Shown: positions 1-6,088, counted from the stretch's first letter. The stretch is DNA of 7,955 bases from an uncultured Slackia sp. (GCA_934646845.1 CAKUEV010000082.1:1-7955), one strand, 5' to 3'. The notes: generated from the letters alone by a model not told the origin. Made by a program: numbers and translations.

Positions 1-1779
1 CAAGCGCGGGCTTTCGGTAACCGTGGCAACCACAACGGCTTCGAGGTTTTCCTCATGCGCATAGCCGATGAATTCCTCGACGTCCTCGGCGGCCAAAGCC
101 ACCGACATGCGCTCCTGGCTCTCGGAAATAGCCAGCTCTGTGCCATCGAGGCCGTCATATTTCTTGGGAACCATATCCAAATCGATGGACAAGCCGTCGC
201 ACAGCTCGCCGATGGAAACGGAAACGCCGCCAGCGCCGAAGTCGTTGCAGCGCTTGATCAGGCGGCACGCGTCGCCGCGGCGGAACAGGCGCTGAATCTT
301 ACGCTCGACGGGGGCGTTGCCCTTCTGAACCTCGGCGCCCGAGGTCTCGATGCTGTCAACGTTCTGCGTTTTCGAGGAGCCGGTCGCACCGCCAATGCCA
401 TCGCGGCCCGTGCGGCCGCCAAGCAGCACGACCTTGTCGCCAGGAGCCGGGCACTCGCGACGCACGTGGTTTGCCGGAGTCGCGCCCACAACGGCGCCGA
501 CTTCCATGCGCTTGGCCACATAACCGGGATGATAGAGCTCATGAACCTGGCCGGTCGCAAGACCGATCTGGTTGCCATAGCTCGAATAGCCCGCGGCGGC
601 GGTGGTCACGAGCTTGCGCTGCGGGAGCTTGCCCGACAGCGTTTCGGAAACCGGGCGCGTGGGGTCGGCCGCGCCGGTCACGCGCATGGCCTGGTACACG
701 TAGCTGCGGCCCGAAAGAGGGTCGCGAATCGCGCCGCCCACGCACGTTGCCGCGCCGCCGAACGGCTCGATCTCAGTGGGGTGATTGTGGGTTTCGTTCT
801 TGAAGAGGAACAGCCAGTCCTCGTCTTCGCCGTTCACGTCGACGGTCACTTTCACCGTGCAGGCGTTGATTTCCTCAGACTCGTCGACATTCTTCATAAT
901 GCCCTTGGCCTTGAGGTACTTCGCGCCAATGGTGCCCATGTCCATGAGGCACACCGGCTTATGCTCGCGGCCAAGTTCGGCGCGCATGGCCAGGTATTTG
1001 TCGAACGCGGCCTGCACGCAGGCGTCGTCGATGGCGATATCGGTAAGCTCGGTGCCGAACGTGGTGTGGCGGCAGTGGTCGGACCAATAGGTGTCGACAA
1101 CCTTCACCTCGGTAATGGTGGGGTTGCGGCCCTCTTTTTGGAAATAGCTCTGGAAGAACGTGATGTCGGCCAAGTCCATCGCCAAGCCGCGCTCGGAAAG
1201 GAATGCCTCCAAGCCCGCTTCGTCGAGGTCGATGAACCCGTCAATAACTTCGACAGGGTCGGGGTTCACGACCTGCATATGCAGAGTCTCGCGCGGCGCA
1301 AGGGATGCCTCGCGGGCTTCAATCGGGTTGATGACGTAATGCTTGATGGCGTCGACATCGGCGGCGGAAAGCTCGCCCTCGAGCACGTACACCTTGGCGG
1401 AGCGCACATCGGGACGCTCGCCTTGGCTAATGAGTTGCACACATTCGCTTGCAGAGTCGGCGCGCTGGTCGAACTGGCCAGGCAGGAATTCCACGGCGAA
1501 CACCGCCACGCCCGCAGGAGCGCTCACGCTTCCGTCGTCGGCGGTCGTCGCGCCCTCAACGGGCAATTCGGCCGTTGCGACATCGGCCTGCGGCTCGCTG
1601 AATACCGTAGGCACGCACTGGTCGAATAGTTCAGATGAAATGCCCTCAACGTCATAGCGATTGATCAAGCGTACGCGGGAAAGCCCGTCGATACCGAGAA
1701 TCGTGCGCAGCTCGCCCGCGAGCTGGCGCGCCTCGACGTCAAAGCCGGGTCGTTTCTCAACGTAGATGCGTGAAACCAT
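1..1779 (-). CDS. purL: Phosphoribosylformylglycinamidine synthase, large single-chain type (5' part, truncated by the window edge)
   Basis: FGAM synthase catalyses the fourth step of de novo purine synthesis in the cytosol: FGAR + glutamine + ATP to FGAM. Reading the minus strand from ATG at 1779 gives 593 codons without a stop to base 1. Residues 1-60 resemble the PurS-like N-terminal domain (start MVSRIYVEKRPGFDVEA). Residues 66-90 are a low-complexity Ala/Thr/Glu linker. VEFLPGQFDQRADSA follows at 96-110. The ATP/FGAR-binding motif SDHCRHTTF is at 233-241, FKNETHNHPTEIEPFGGA at 326-343, GGRTGRDGIGGATGSS at 454-469 and NDFGAGGVS at 512-520. Family members of this type are about 1,250 residues with a C-terminal glutamine amidotransferase, so roughly half, including that domain, lies left of base 1. 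A GGAAGG Shine-Dalgarno at 1790-1795 supports the start. It is divergent from the DUF3793 gene. Identification is very secure. Confidence 0.97.
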   Translation of the reverse strand, partial: MVSRIYVEKRPGFDVEARQLAGELRTILGIDGLSRVRLINRYDVEGISSELFDQCVPTVFSEPQADVATAELPVEGATTADDGSVSAPAGVAVFAVEFLPGQFDQRADSASECVQLISQGERPDVRSAKVYVLEGELSAADVDAIKHYVINPIEAREASLAPRETLHMQVVNPDPVEVIDGFIDLDEAGLEAFLSERGLAMDLADITFFQSYFQKEGRNPTITEVKVVDTYWSDHCRHTTFGTELTDIAIDDACVQAAFDKYLAMRAELGREHKPVCLMDMGTIGAKYLKAKGIMKNVDESEEINACTVKVTVDVNGEDEDWLFLFKNETHNHPTEIEPFGGAATCVGGAIRDPLSGRSYVYQAMRVTGAADPTRPVSETLSGKLPQRKLVTTAAAGYSSYGNQIGLATGQVHELYHPGYVAKRMEVGAVVGATPANHVRRECPAPGDKVVLLGGRTGRDGIGGATGSSKTQNVDSIETSGAEVQKGNAPVERKIQRLFRRGDACRLIKRCNDFGAGGVSVSIGELCDGLSIDLDMVPKKYDGLDGTELAISESQERMSVALAAEDVEEFIGYAHEENLEAVVVATVTESPRL

Positions 1780-1900
1780 GGAGTTCCGCCCTTCCATTAA
1801 AACTTGCAAAGTTGGCTGTTCGCATAACCGTTTCATGATATCCCACTCTTGAGAGCGAAAGCGATGGAACCCGCATTTCCTTGGGGCAAACGCACGAAAC

Positions 1901-1942
1901 GCGCGAGATTCGGAAAGAGAATCGCGCCACTCCCTCGCGATT
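1901..1942 (-). other. Mutually exclusive hairpins in the purL leader
   Basis: The central segment GAATCGCG (1919-1926) can pair in two ways. With CGCGATT (1936-1942) it forms a 7-bp stem with a 9-base spacer (1927-1935). With GCGCGAGATTC (1901-1911) it forms a 9-bp stem with a two-base bulge and a 7-base loop. Both lie in the predicted purL leader. Neither has a U tract beside it, so this is not a standard attenuator terminator, and it does not match a purine or PRPP riboswitch that I recognise. It could instead be a protein-binding inverted repeat. The pairing is seen; any function is inferred. Confidence 0.3.
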
Positions 1943-1961
1943 GCCGCCATTCATTGCTCGA

Positions 1962-1991
1962 TTTGTATCCCTTGATTAACTTTTTTCGCAA
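1962..1991 (-). promoter_or_regulatory. Candidate sigma-70-type promoter for purL
   Basis: On the minus strand, TTGCGA (1991-1986) and TACAAA (1967-1962) are separated by 18 bases. Each matches four of six consensus positions. The start of transcription would fall near 1955, giving a purL leader of about 175 bases. The match is moderate and no transcript data are available. The -35 lies only six bases from the -35 of the divergent promoter at 1998-2026, so the two could compete or share a regulator. Confidence 0.4.
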
Positions 1992-1997
1992 ATGCAC

Positions 1998-2026
1998 TTG
2001 GCGAAAGGCCGCTCATACGGTATAAG
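1998..2026 (+). promoter_or_regulatory. Candidate promoter for the DUF3793 gene
   Basis: TTGGCG (1998-2003) and TATAAG (2021-2026) are separated by exactly 17 bases, a good sigma-70/SigA-type arrangement. Transcription would start near 2033, leaving a leader of about 72 bases before the TTG start at 2105. The leader contains a weak stem (GGTAAC 2045-2050 with GTTGCC 2066-2071, one wobble pair) enclosing CTGTTTACAG (2050-2059). I attach no function to it. Confidence 0.55.
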
Positions 2027-2094
2027 CACTATTTGTTAGCCGTTGGTAACTGTTTACAGGAAGCGGTTGCCGTTTGCACACGAATCATTTTGAT

Positions 2095-2100
2095 AGGAGG
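2095..2100 (+). promoter_or_regulatory. Shine-Dalgarno site that selects a TTG start
   Basis: AGGAGG is a near-perfect ribosome-binding site, followed after four bases by the in-frame TTG at 2105. The other in-frame options, TTG at 2033 (at the predicted transcription start) and ATG at 2156, have no such site. The spacing is slightly short but the site is by far the strongest here. Confidence 0.7.
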
Positions 2101-2104
2101 AGTT

Positions 2105-2956
2105 TTGCCACCCATCATTTCGCTTGAGCCATCGCTGCGCCCCGATTCGCGCGCGATGGGCATGGCGGTGCGCGATCTTGAAACAAAGCTCGTGCGCCAC
2201 GCCGCCCCTACCCTCGCAGGCATGAAACCCGCCAATCTATTCACTTATCGCACCACAAACTTCACGGAAGAGGAAGCGAGCTCGGCCATCGCGGAGATTT
2301 CCTCAAGGCTTGCCGGGTTTCATCTTCGCGTAGAACCCCTTGCAAACCGAGCCCGAGGCGTTTTGCTTTTGGTATTCCGTCCCGAGCTCGTCGAGAACGC
2401 TCTGGACAATGAACACGCCTGCAAGCTGCTTATGCAGAGTGGTTTCAAAGACCTTTCTGCCGAAGGCGTCGTATCGGAAATCAAGCGCCGCATCCAAGCT
2501 GCCGACGCATCGCGCGCGACGCGCGTTCAAACGAATCGCGAAGCCACGCCCGGGCCCAAACTCGAACGATTCGTTCCTTGCTGCGCCACGGGCCACCACC
2601 ACGGCCATGGCCCGAATCACGTTTGCCAGTGCCGGGCAAAAGCCGCGCTTTCGCGAGAAGAACTCGAAACCACGCAAGGCGAATCGACATTCCCACACGA
2701 AATCGGGCTCATTCTTGGCTACCCTCCAGCCGATGTGGCGGGATTCATCGCCCAAAAAGGCGCAGGGTATCTCGCCTGCGGCGGGTGGAAAGCGTATTCG
2801 GAACCGCAGAGCGCCCTCGAAACATTTCAGCGCAATCGCCGTTGTACGGAAGAATTCCAGGCGCTTTACGCGCAAGGAGCACCCCTCGAAGCCCTCGCCG
2901 ATACCCGAAGCGGCACTGCGGTAAGCATATTCGATATGGCGCGAGCCGCGGTGTAG
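2105..2956 (+). CDS. DUF3793 family protein with a His/Cys-rich insert
   Basis: The 283-residue cytosolic protein from the TTG start has no signal peptide or membrane helix. Its N-terminal block, KLVRHAAPTLAGMKPANLFTY (residues 28-48 in part), and its C-terminal block, FPHEIGLILGYPPADVAGFI (196-215) followed by ACGGWKAYS (224-232) and a Cys247-containing tail, match my memory of DUF3793, a family of unknown function. Members are usually about 180-210 residues and often sit next to a flavodoxin, as here. The extra length lies mainly at residues 134-195. It contains CC (159-160), GHHHGHGP (163-170), His172 and CQC (174-176), a cluster that could bind metal. Whether the insert is common in relatives is unknown to me. 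A 132-base gap with inverted repeats separates it from the flavodoxin. No biochemical role can be claimed. Confidence 0.88.
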   Translation: MPPIISLEPSLRPDSRAMGMAVRDLETKLVRHAAPTLAGMKPANLFTYRTTNFTEEEASSAIAEISSRLAGFHLRVEPLANRARGVLLLVFRPELVENALDNEHACKLLMQSGFKDLSAEGVVSEIKRRIQAADASRATRVQTNREATPGPKLERFVPCCATGHHHGHGPNHVCQCRAKAALSREELETTQGESTFPHEIGLILGYPPADVAGFIAQKGAGYLACGGWKAYSEPQSALETFQRNRRCTEEFQALYAQGAPLEALADTRSGTAVSIFDMARAAV

Positions 2957-2960
2957 GCGC

Positions 2961-3020
2961 CTTGGCCTCGCTGCCACGCGCGGCCAAGCACGCTCAGGGG
3001 CCGCGCTGCAGCTAGGCCCC
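2961..3020 (+). repeat. Two successive inverted repeats between DUF3793 and flavodoxin genes
   Basis: CTTGGCC (2961-2967) and GGCCAAG (2982-2988) form a perfect 7-bp stem with a 14-base loop. GGGGCC (2997-3002) and GGCCCC (3015-3020) form a 6-bp stem with a 12-base loop. Both are GC-rich and neither is followed by a T run, so they are not canonical intrinsic terminators. They could pause or partly attenuate read-through from DUF3793 into the flavodoxin gene, or protect mRNA ends. I found no convincing separate promoter for the flavodoxin. Confidence 0.4.
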
Positions 3021-3088
3021 ATCCAATCCAGCGAAAACGCTTTCAGCGACGCATAGAAGAAAAGCGCTCACTACTAAAAGGAGACATC

Positions 3089-3511
3089 ATGAGCAAAATC
3101 GCAATCGTATATTGGAGCGGAACCGGAAACACCGAGGCCATGGCTGACCTCGTTGCACAGGGCGTTCGCGCGAAAGGCAGCAACGCCGACCTCATCAGCG
3201 CCACGGATTTCGGCCCCGAGCGCCTCGACGAATACGACGCATACGCCTTCGGCTGCCCAGCAATGGGTGACGAAGAACTGGAAGATACCGAGTTCTTGCC
3301 GATGTACGATGCCGTTGAGCCGCTGCTCGAAGGCAAACGAGTCGCTTTGTTCGGATCGTACGATTGGAATGACGGCGAATGGATGGAGCTATGGGAGCAG
3401 CGCGCCGAAGAAGCGGGGCTCGTTGTGGTCGATTCGGTTATCGCGAAAGATTACCCCGACGATGACGCGAGCGCCGATTGCATGCGCCTCGGAAGCCTTA
3501 TCGCGCAATAG
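3089..3511 (+). CDS. Short-chain flavodoxin
   Basis: Flavodoxins are small cytosolic electron carriers that bind FMN and often stand in for ferredoxin when iron is scarce. This 140-residue protein is the usual short-chain length. The FMN phosphate loop SGTGNT is at residues 10-15 after the first beta strand (KIAIVYW). The 50s loop is GCPAMGDEELE (55-65), and the 90s loop is GSYDWNDGEW (89-98), with Tyr91, Trp93 and Trp98 available to stack on the flavin. The chain ends with the expected helix around CMRLGSLIAQ. It is strongly acidic. AAGGAG at 3078-3083, five bases before ATG, sets the start. It follows the DUF3793 gene on the same strand, a pairing I recall from other anaerobes, suggesting a shared redox or iron-related role; that role is inference. 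Redox partner unknown. Confidence 0.95.
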   Translation: MSKIAIVYWSGTGNTEAMADLVAQGVRAKGSNADLISATDFGPERLDEYDAYAFGCPAMGDEELEDTEFLPMYDAVEPLLEGKRVALFGSYDWNDGEWMELWEQRAEEAGLVVVDSVIAKDYPDDDASADCMRLGSLIAQ

Positions 3512-3556
3512 CCCCATGCGACGCGCCATGAGCAAATAGGATCTTTCTTTGTGTAT

Positions 3557-3589
3557 AACGGTTTTCTATACATCGTATAGAAAACCGTT
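3557..3589. promoter_or_regulatory. Perfect long palindrome, probable TetR-family operator
   Basis: AACGGTTTTCTATAC (3557-3571) and GTATAGAAAACCGTT (3575-3589) are exact reverse complements separated by ATC: 15-bp arms, 33 bases in all. It lies 30 bases before the GTG start of the TetR gene. TATACA (3567-3572) inside the left arm could be a -10, with a weak TTCTTT -35 at 3545-3550 (spacing 16), so a bound repressor would block RNA polymerase. TetR dimers typically bind such symmetric sites in their own promoters. The symmetry is seen; TetR binding is inferred. Transcribed read-through from the flavodoxin would also fold here into a strong hairpin. Confidence 0.75.
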
Positions 3590-3608
3590 TATCATATGCC
3601 GAGCAGAG

Positions 3609-3614
3609 AAAGGA
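3609..3614 (+). promoter_or_regulatory. Shine-Dalgarno site that selects the GTG start of the TetR gene
   Basis: AAAGGA lies five bases before the in-frame GTG at 3620. The in-frame ATG at 3596 has only palindrome sequence upstream and no ribosome-binding site, and would leave almost no leader. GTG 3620 is therefore preferred. Confidence 0.65.
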
Positions 3615-3619
3615 AACCC

Positions 3620-4354
3620 GTGGCGTACGCAAAGCAACAACGCAAAAAAGGAACGCTCACTAAAGACGAGATCGTGCAGTGCGCGTTCAACCTTATTGCC
3701 AACAAAGGCACCGAGGGGTGTTCAATGCGCGCGCTGGGCAACGAACTTGGCGTAAGCGCCATGGCCCTGTACGGCTACATCCCCTCGCGCGAGAGCTTGC
3801 TTAATGAAGTGGTCGAACGTTTTCTGAAAACAGTCGACACCCGCGCACTACGGGGCGAGCGCTGGGAAGACACGCTCATCCGCACAACCCTCTCGCTGCG
3901 TCAAGCCTTCGTTTCGTCCCCGCATTTCGCTGAACTCATGTGCGACCCATGCGTCGGGCCTGGCATCGAGCCCTATATGCTCGAGCTGCGCCTTATCTAT
4001 CTGGGCCAAGGAATGCCCGAAGATATCGCCGTGCAGCTCATCGCCATCACCGACTCGTACCTTACGGGCTTCGCATTGCGTGCTCGCCAAAATTTGCGCA
4101 TCGAGCAAGCTGAAGCGGCGCGCAAGCAGGCAGAGGCCGATGCGGCGCGCTTTGCGACGACGTCGCGCGTCCCCGGCATGCTCACGGGCAAAGCGAATCC
4201 CGCTGCCGAACAACCGCGCTTCAATGAGCGTTGGCGCCAAACTGTCGCCGAAGGCTACTCCGAAACCTCATTCCAAAAGGGCCTGCTCGTAATTATCGAG
4301 GGCATTCGCGCCGGCATGGCAGGACAACCCGCAAACTGGCAAACGCCCCAATAG
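3620..4354 (+). CDS. TetR/AcrR-family transcriptional regulator
   Basis: From the GTG start the protein has 244 residues, slightly longer than the typical 190-220. An N-terminal TetR DNA-binding domain spans residues 12-60: helix 1 TKDEIVQCAFNLIANKG (14-30), then the helix-turn-helix SMRALGNELGVSAMALYGYI (35-54) and the PSRESLLNEV helix. This MALYGY-type recognition helix is classic for the family. The remainder (about 80-230) is alpha-helical ligand-binding and dimerisation region, with a charged Ala/Glu/Lys/Arg stretch at 155-178 that explains part of the extra length. The ligand cannot be read from the sequence. The palindrome at 3557-3589 immediately upstream suggests autorepression. Neither neighbour is an obvious target: the flavodoxin is upstream and htrA is convergent. 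The stop codon overlaps a hairpin. An earlier ATG at 3596 would add eight residues. Confidence 0.93.
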   Translation: MAYAKQQRKKGTLTKDEIVQCAFNLIANKGTEGCSMRALGNELGVSAMALYGYIPSRESLLNEVVERFLKTVDTRALRGERWEDTLIRTTLSLRQAFVSSPHFAELMCDPCVGPGIEPYMLELRLIYLGQGMPEDIAVQLIAITDSYLTGFALRARQNLRIEQAEAARKQAEADAARFATTSRVPGMLTGKANPAAEQPRFNERWRQTVAEGYSETSFQKGLLVIIEGIRAGMAGQPANWQTPQ

Positions 4355-4385
4355 CCTGTTAAACGCTACGAGCATTTAACAGGCT
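4353..4385 (+). terminator. Hairpin overlapping the TetR stop codon (non-canonical terminator or mRNA end)
   Basis: AGCCTGTTAAA (4353-4363) and TTTAACAGGCT (4375-4385) form a perfect 11-bp stem. After one mismatch, three further inner pairs (4365-4367 with 4371-4373) extend it. The stem starts inside the TAG stop (4352-4354). The next bases, CCTAAACG, are not U-rich, so efficient intrinsic termination on the plus strand is doubtful. The stronger terminator lies 22 bases downstream. Confidence 0.45.
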
Positions 4386-4406
4386 CCTAAACGCATATCT
4401 CGACAG

Positions 4407-4442
4407 AAAATGGGTGGCCCCATTGCGGAAGCCACCCATTTT
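4407..4442. terminator. Bidirectional intrinsic terminator between tetR-type gene and htrA
   Basis: AAAATGGGTGGC (4407-4418) and GCCACCCATTTT (4431-4442) form a perfect 12-bp stem with a 12-base loop. Because the stem carries A4 on one side and T4 on the other, a U tract follows a GC-rich hairpin on both strands (TTTTGTTG on plus, TTTTCTG on minus). It sits between two convergent genes and can terminate both. Confidence 0.88.
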
Positions 4443-4474
4443 GTTGAAAGCACGCGCCACGAGACATGCTTGCT

Positions 4475-4512
4475 TTAGCCAAGCCCTCGGGGCCGAAGCA
4501 CCCATGGGCTAA
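4475..4512 (-). other. Structured 3' untranslated region of htrA
   Basis: TTAGCC (4475-4480) pairs with GGCTAA (4507-4512). Inside, GCCC and GGGC (4483-4486, 4490-4493) can form a second small stem with a TCG loop. It lies between the htrA stop and the terminator, so it would be in the htrA mRNA tail. No T run adjoins it. It does not fold as a tRNA and I recognise no known RNA family. It may only stabilise the transcript end. Confidence 0.3.
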
Positions 4513-4522
4513 CCGCATTTCC

Positions 4523-6088
4523 TTAGAACAAGCCGCCCAGGCCGGAACCGTTGCCCGAGCCGCCGTTGTAACCGTACCCGTAGCCATAGTCGTACCCGTT
4601 ACCAGAGCCGTAGCCGTTGCCGTAGCCATTACCCGAACCGTAGCCGTTGCTCGAGCCACCATTCGAGCTTGAACCCAATGAATTCTCGTCGCTGCCAAGC
4701 GTCACGGTAATGGTCTTTTCTTCGCCGTCGCGATTCACGACGACATCAACCTTGTCGCCGACATTTTTGGAGCGAACGTCAATCGTGAGCTCGGAAGGCG
4801 ACGTGACCTTCTGGCCATCGAAAGACACGATGATGTCGCCTTTCTGAATGCCCGCATCGGCAGCAGCGGTTCCGTCATAGACGTTGGCCACATATACACC
4901 CTCATCGGTGGCCAAATCGTAATACGTCGCCATCTGCGAATTGATTTGCGCCATAGAAACGCCAAGCTGGGCATGGGTGGGCGTTTTGCCTTCGATAATC
5001 TGCTGGGCAAGGTCAATCGCGTAATCGATAGGAATGGCGAAGCCGACGCCCGAAGATGAACCAGAATACGACGAGATCATCGAATTAATGCCGATCAATT
5101 TGCCTTGGGAATCGACCAGAGCGCCGCCCGAATTGCCCGGGTTGATGGTCGCATCGGTCTGAATCATGTTCGGGTAAATCACCGTTTCGCCCGTGGTGGA
5201 GTCTTGCATGGTATTCGAACGCTGCAATGCGCTCACCACGCCGGTCGACACTGAGTTTTCCAGACCGAACGGGCTGCCAAGCGCCATGACCCACTCGCCC
5301 ACCTGCAAATCGGACGAGCTGCCGATTTCGACCGGCGTCAAATCGTCGGCATCGACCTTAATCACCGCGATGTCGCTCGAAGAGTCACTGCCCACGACCT
5401 CCGCGTCGTATTCCACGCCATTCACGGTCGCCTTAATGGCATCGGCACCCTCGACCACATGGTTGTTCGTGATGATGTATCCGTCTTTCGAAATCACGAC
5501 GCCACTGCCGAGCGACGTATTGGTAAGCGTGGAATCGTCATTGGTTCCAGGCATTTCGAAGCCATACATCGAGCTCGAAGACGAGCTCTTGGTATAGATG
5601 TCGATGCTCACGATCGAAGGCAGGCATTTCTGCGCCACCTGCTCGGCAAGCGTCGAAGAATCGCCCGAATCGTCGGGAGAAGCGGAAATCACCGTGCTTG
5701 TCGTGGAGCCAAGCGTGGTCGAGCCTCCGTCGCCACCCGTAAGCGCGTTATAGCCGGCAAACCCGCCAGCGCCAAGCGCCAACGCAAGCGCGGCGCCACC
5801 AAAGCCCGCCGCGAACGTTTTGCCGAGGCCCGCCTTCATGTTGGAGTCAGCCTTATGGGCCGCTTTGGCGTTCGCTTTGTTTTGGGCCTCGCTTGCCTGC
5901 TGCGCGGCATATACGGAGTACTGGTACGCCTGTTGCTGATAGGCCTGCTGGCCATAGGGCTGCTGGCCATAGGGTTGCTGATTCTGCGCGGGCGCGGTGT
6001 ATGCACTCTGCTGGTATTGCTGGGGCTGCGGAACCTGAGCGCCCTGGGAATCAACAGAGCCAGGGAAGTTTTTATTCTCGTCGGTCAT
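4523..6088 (-). CDS. htrA: Membrane-anchored HtrA/DegP-like serine protease with PDZ domain
   Basis: HtrA proteases degrade or refold damaged proteins outside the cytoplasmic membrane. From ATG 6088 the protein has 521 residues. Residues 21-63 are a Gln/Tyr/Pro-rich cytoplasmic segment with PYGQQ repeats. One membrane helix is at about 91-114 (Ala/Gly/Leu-rich). The trypsin-like domain is at about 145-365 with a complete triad: His210 in TNNHVV, Asp239 in SSDIAV and Ser320 in GNSGGA. One PDZ domain is at about 372-465 (AQLGVSM, GIQKGDIIVSFDGQ). A Gly/Tyr/Asn/Ser-rich tail fills 472-521. A Ser-rich loop (168-173) precedes the protease core. GTG at 6097 would add three residues; both starts have weak Shine-Dalgarno sites (GAGTGG five bases before ATG), so the choice is uncertain. 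The gene has its own terminator and appears monocistronic. I found no convincing promoter or CIRCE-like heat-shock element. Confidence 0.96.
   Translation of the reverse strand: MTDENKNFPGSVDSQGAQVPQPQQYQQSAYTAPAQNQQPYGQQPYGQQAYQQQAYQYSVYAAQQASEAQNKANAKAAHKADSNMKAGLGKTFAAGFGGAALALALGAGGFAGYNALTGGDGGSTTLGSTTSTVISASPDDSGDSSTLAEQVAQKCLPSIVSIDIYTKSSSSSSMYGFEMPGTNDDSTLTNTSLGSGVVISKDGYIITNNHVVEGADAIKATVNGVEYDAEVVGSDSSSDIAVIKVDADDLTPVEIGSSSDLQVGEWVMALGSPFGLENSVSTGVVSALQRSNTMQDSTTGETVIYPNMIQTDATINPGNSGGALVDSQGKLIGINSMISSYSGSSSGVGFAIPIDYAIDLAQQIIEGKTPTHAQLGVSMAQINSQMATYYDLATDEGVYVANVYDGTAAADAGIQKGDIIVSFDGQKVTSPSELTIDVRSKNVGDKVDVVVNRDGEEKTITVTLGSDENSLGSSSNGGSSNGYGSGNGYGNGYGSGNGYDYGYGYGYNGGSGNGSGLGGLF
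4526..4675 (-). repeat. Gly-Tyr/Asn/Ser low-complexity coding repeat (HtrA C-terminal tail)
   Basis: About 50 codons repeat degenerate units such as NGYGSG, NGYGNG and YGYGYG. The DNA appears as reiterated CCGTAGCC/CCGTTGCC units on the plus strand. Such tracts change length by slippage or recombination. The tail follows the PDZ domain and is probably disordered and extracytoplasmic; wall or surface association is only a guess. Confidence 0.8.
5900..6028 (-). repeat. Gln/Tyr-rich coding repeat (HtrA N-terminal cytoplasmic segment)
   Basis: This encodes about 43 residues dominated by Gln, Tyr, Ala and Pro, with the unit PYGQQ directly repeated and then degenerating to AYQQQ. The DNA shows matching direct repeats (GGCCATAGGGCTGCT and GGCCATAGGGTTGCT near 5950-5976 on the plus strand). 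Similar Gln/Pro/Tyr-rich leaders are known from actinobacterial HtrA proteins; their function is unclear. Confidence 0.75.

Noticed and set aside
55..1629. 524-codon open frame on the plus strand
   Set aside because: It is fully antisense to purL, whose minus-strand reading has unmistakable family motifs. Long antisense frames are expected from GC-biased codon use, and this one has no recognisable domain.
1826..1833. AACCGTTT, shared with the right arm of the palindrome at 3557-3589, in the purL leader
   Set aside because: Only eight bases match and there is no opposing half-site. A match this short is not surprising in 8 kb, so it is not called a second operator.
1757..1954. 65-codon minus-strand frame upstream of and overlapping the purL start
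   Set aside because: It has no ribosome-binding site and no recognisable domain, and it overlaps purL in another frame. A leader peptide remains possible but is unsupported.
2050..2059. CTGTTTACAG near the start of the DUF3793 transcript as an operator
   Set aside because: The arms are only four bases and the surrounding sequence is not symmetric. It also does not match a Fur or Rex site as I know them.
2303..3022. 239-codon open frame on the minus strand
   Set aside because: It is antisense to the DUF3793 gene, lacks recognisable motifs, and the plus-strand gene has a strong promoter and ribosome-binding site.
4526..4675. Short reiterated units resembling a CRISPR or tandem-repeat array
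   Set aside because: The units are in frame and encode the Gly/Tyr-rich HtrA tail. There are no unique spacers and no constant repeat of CRISPR length.
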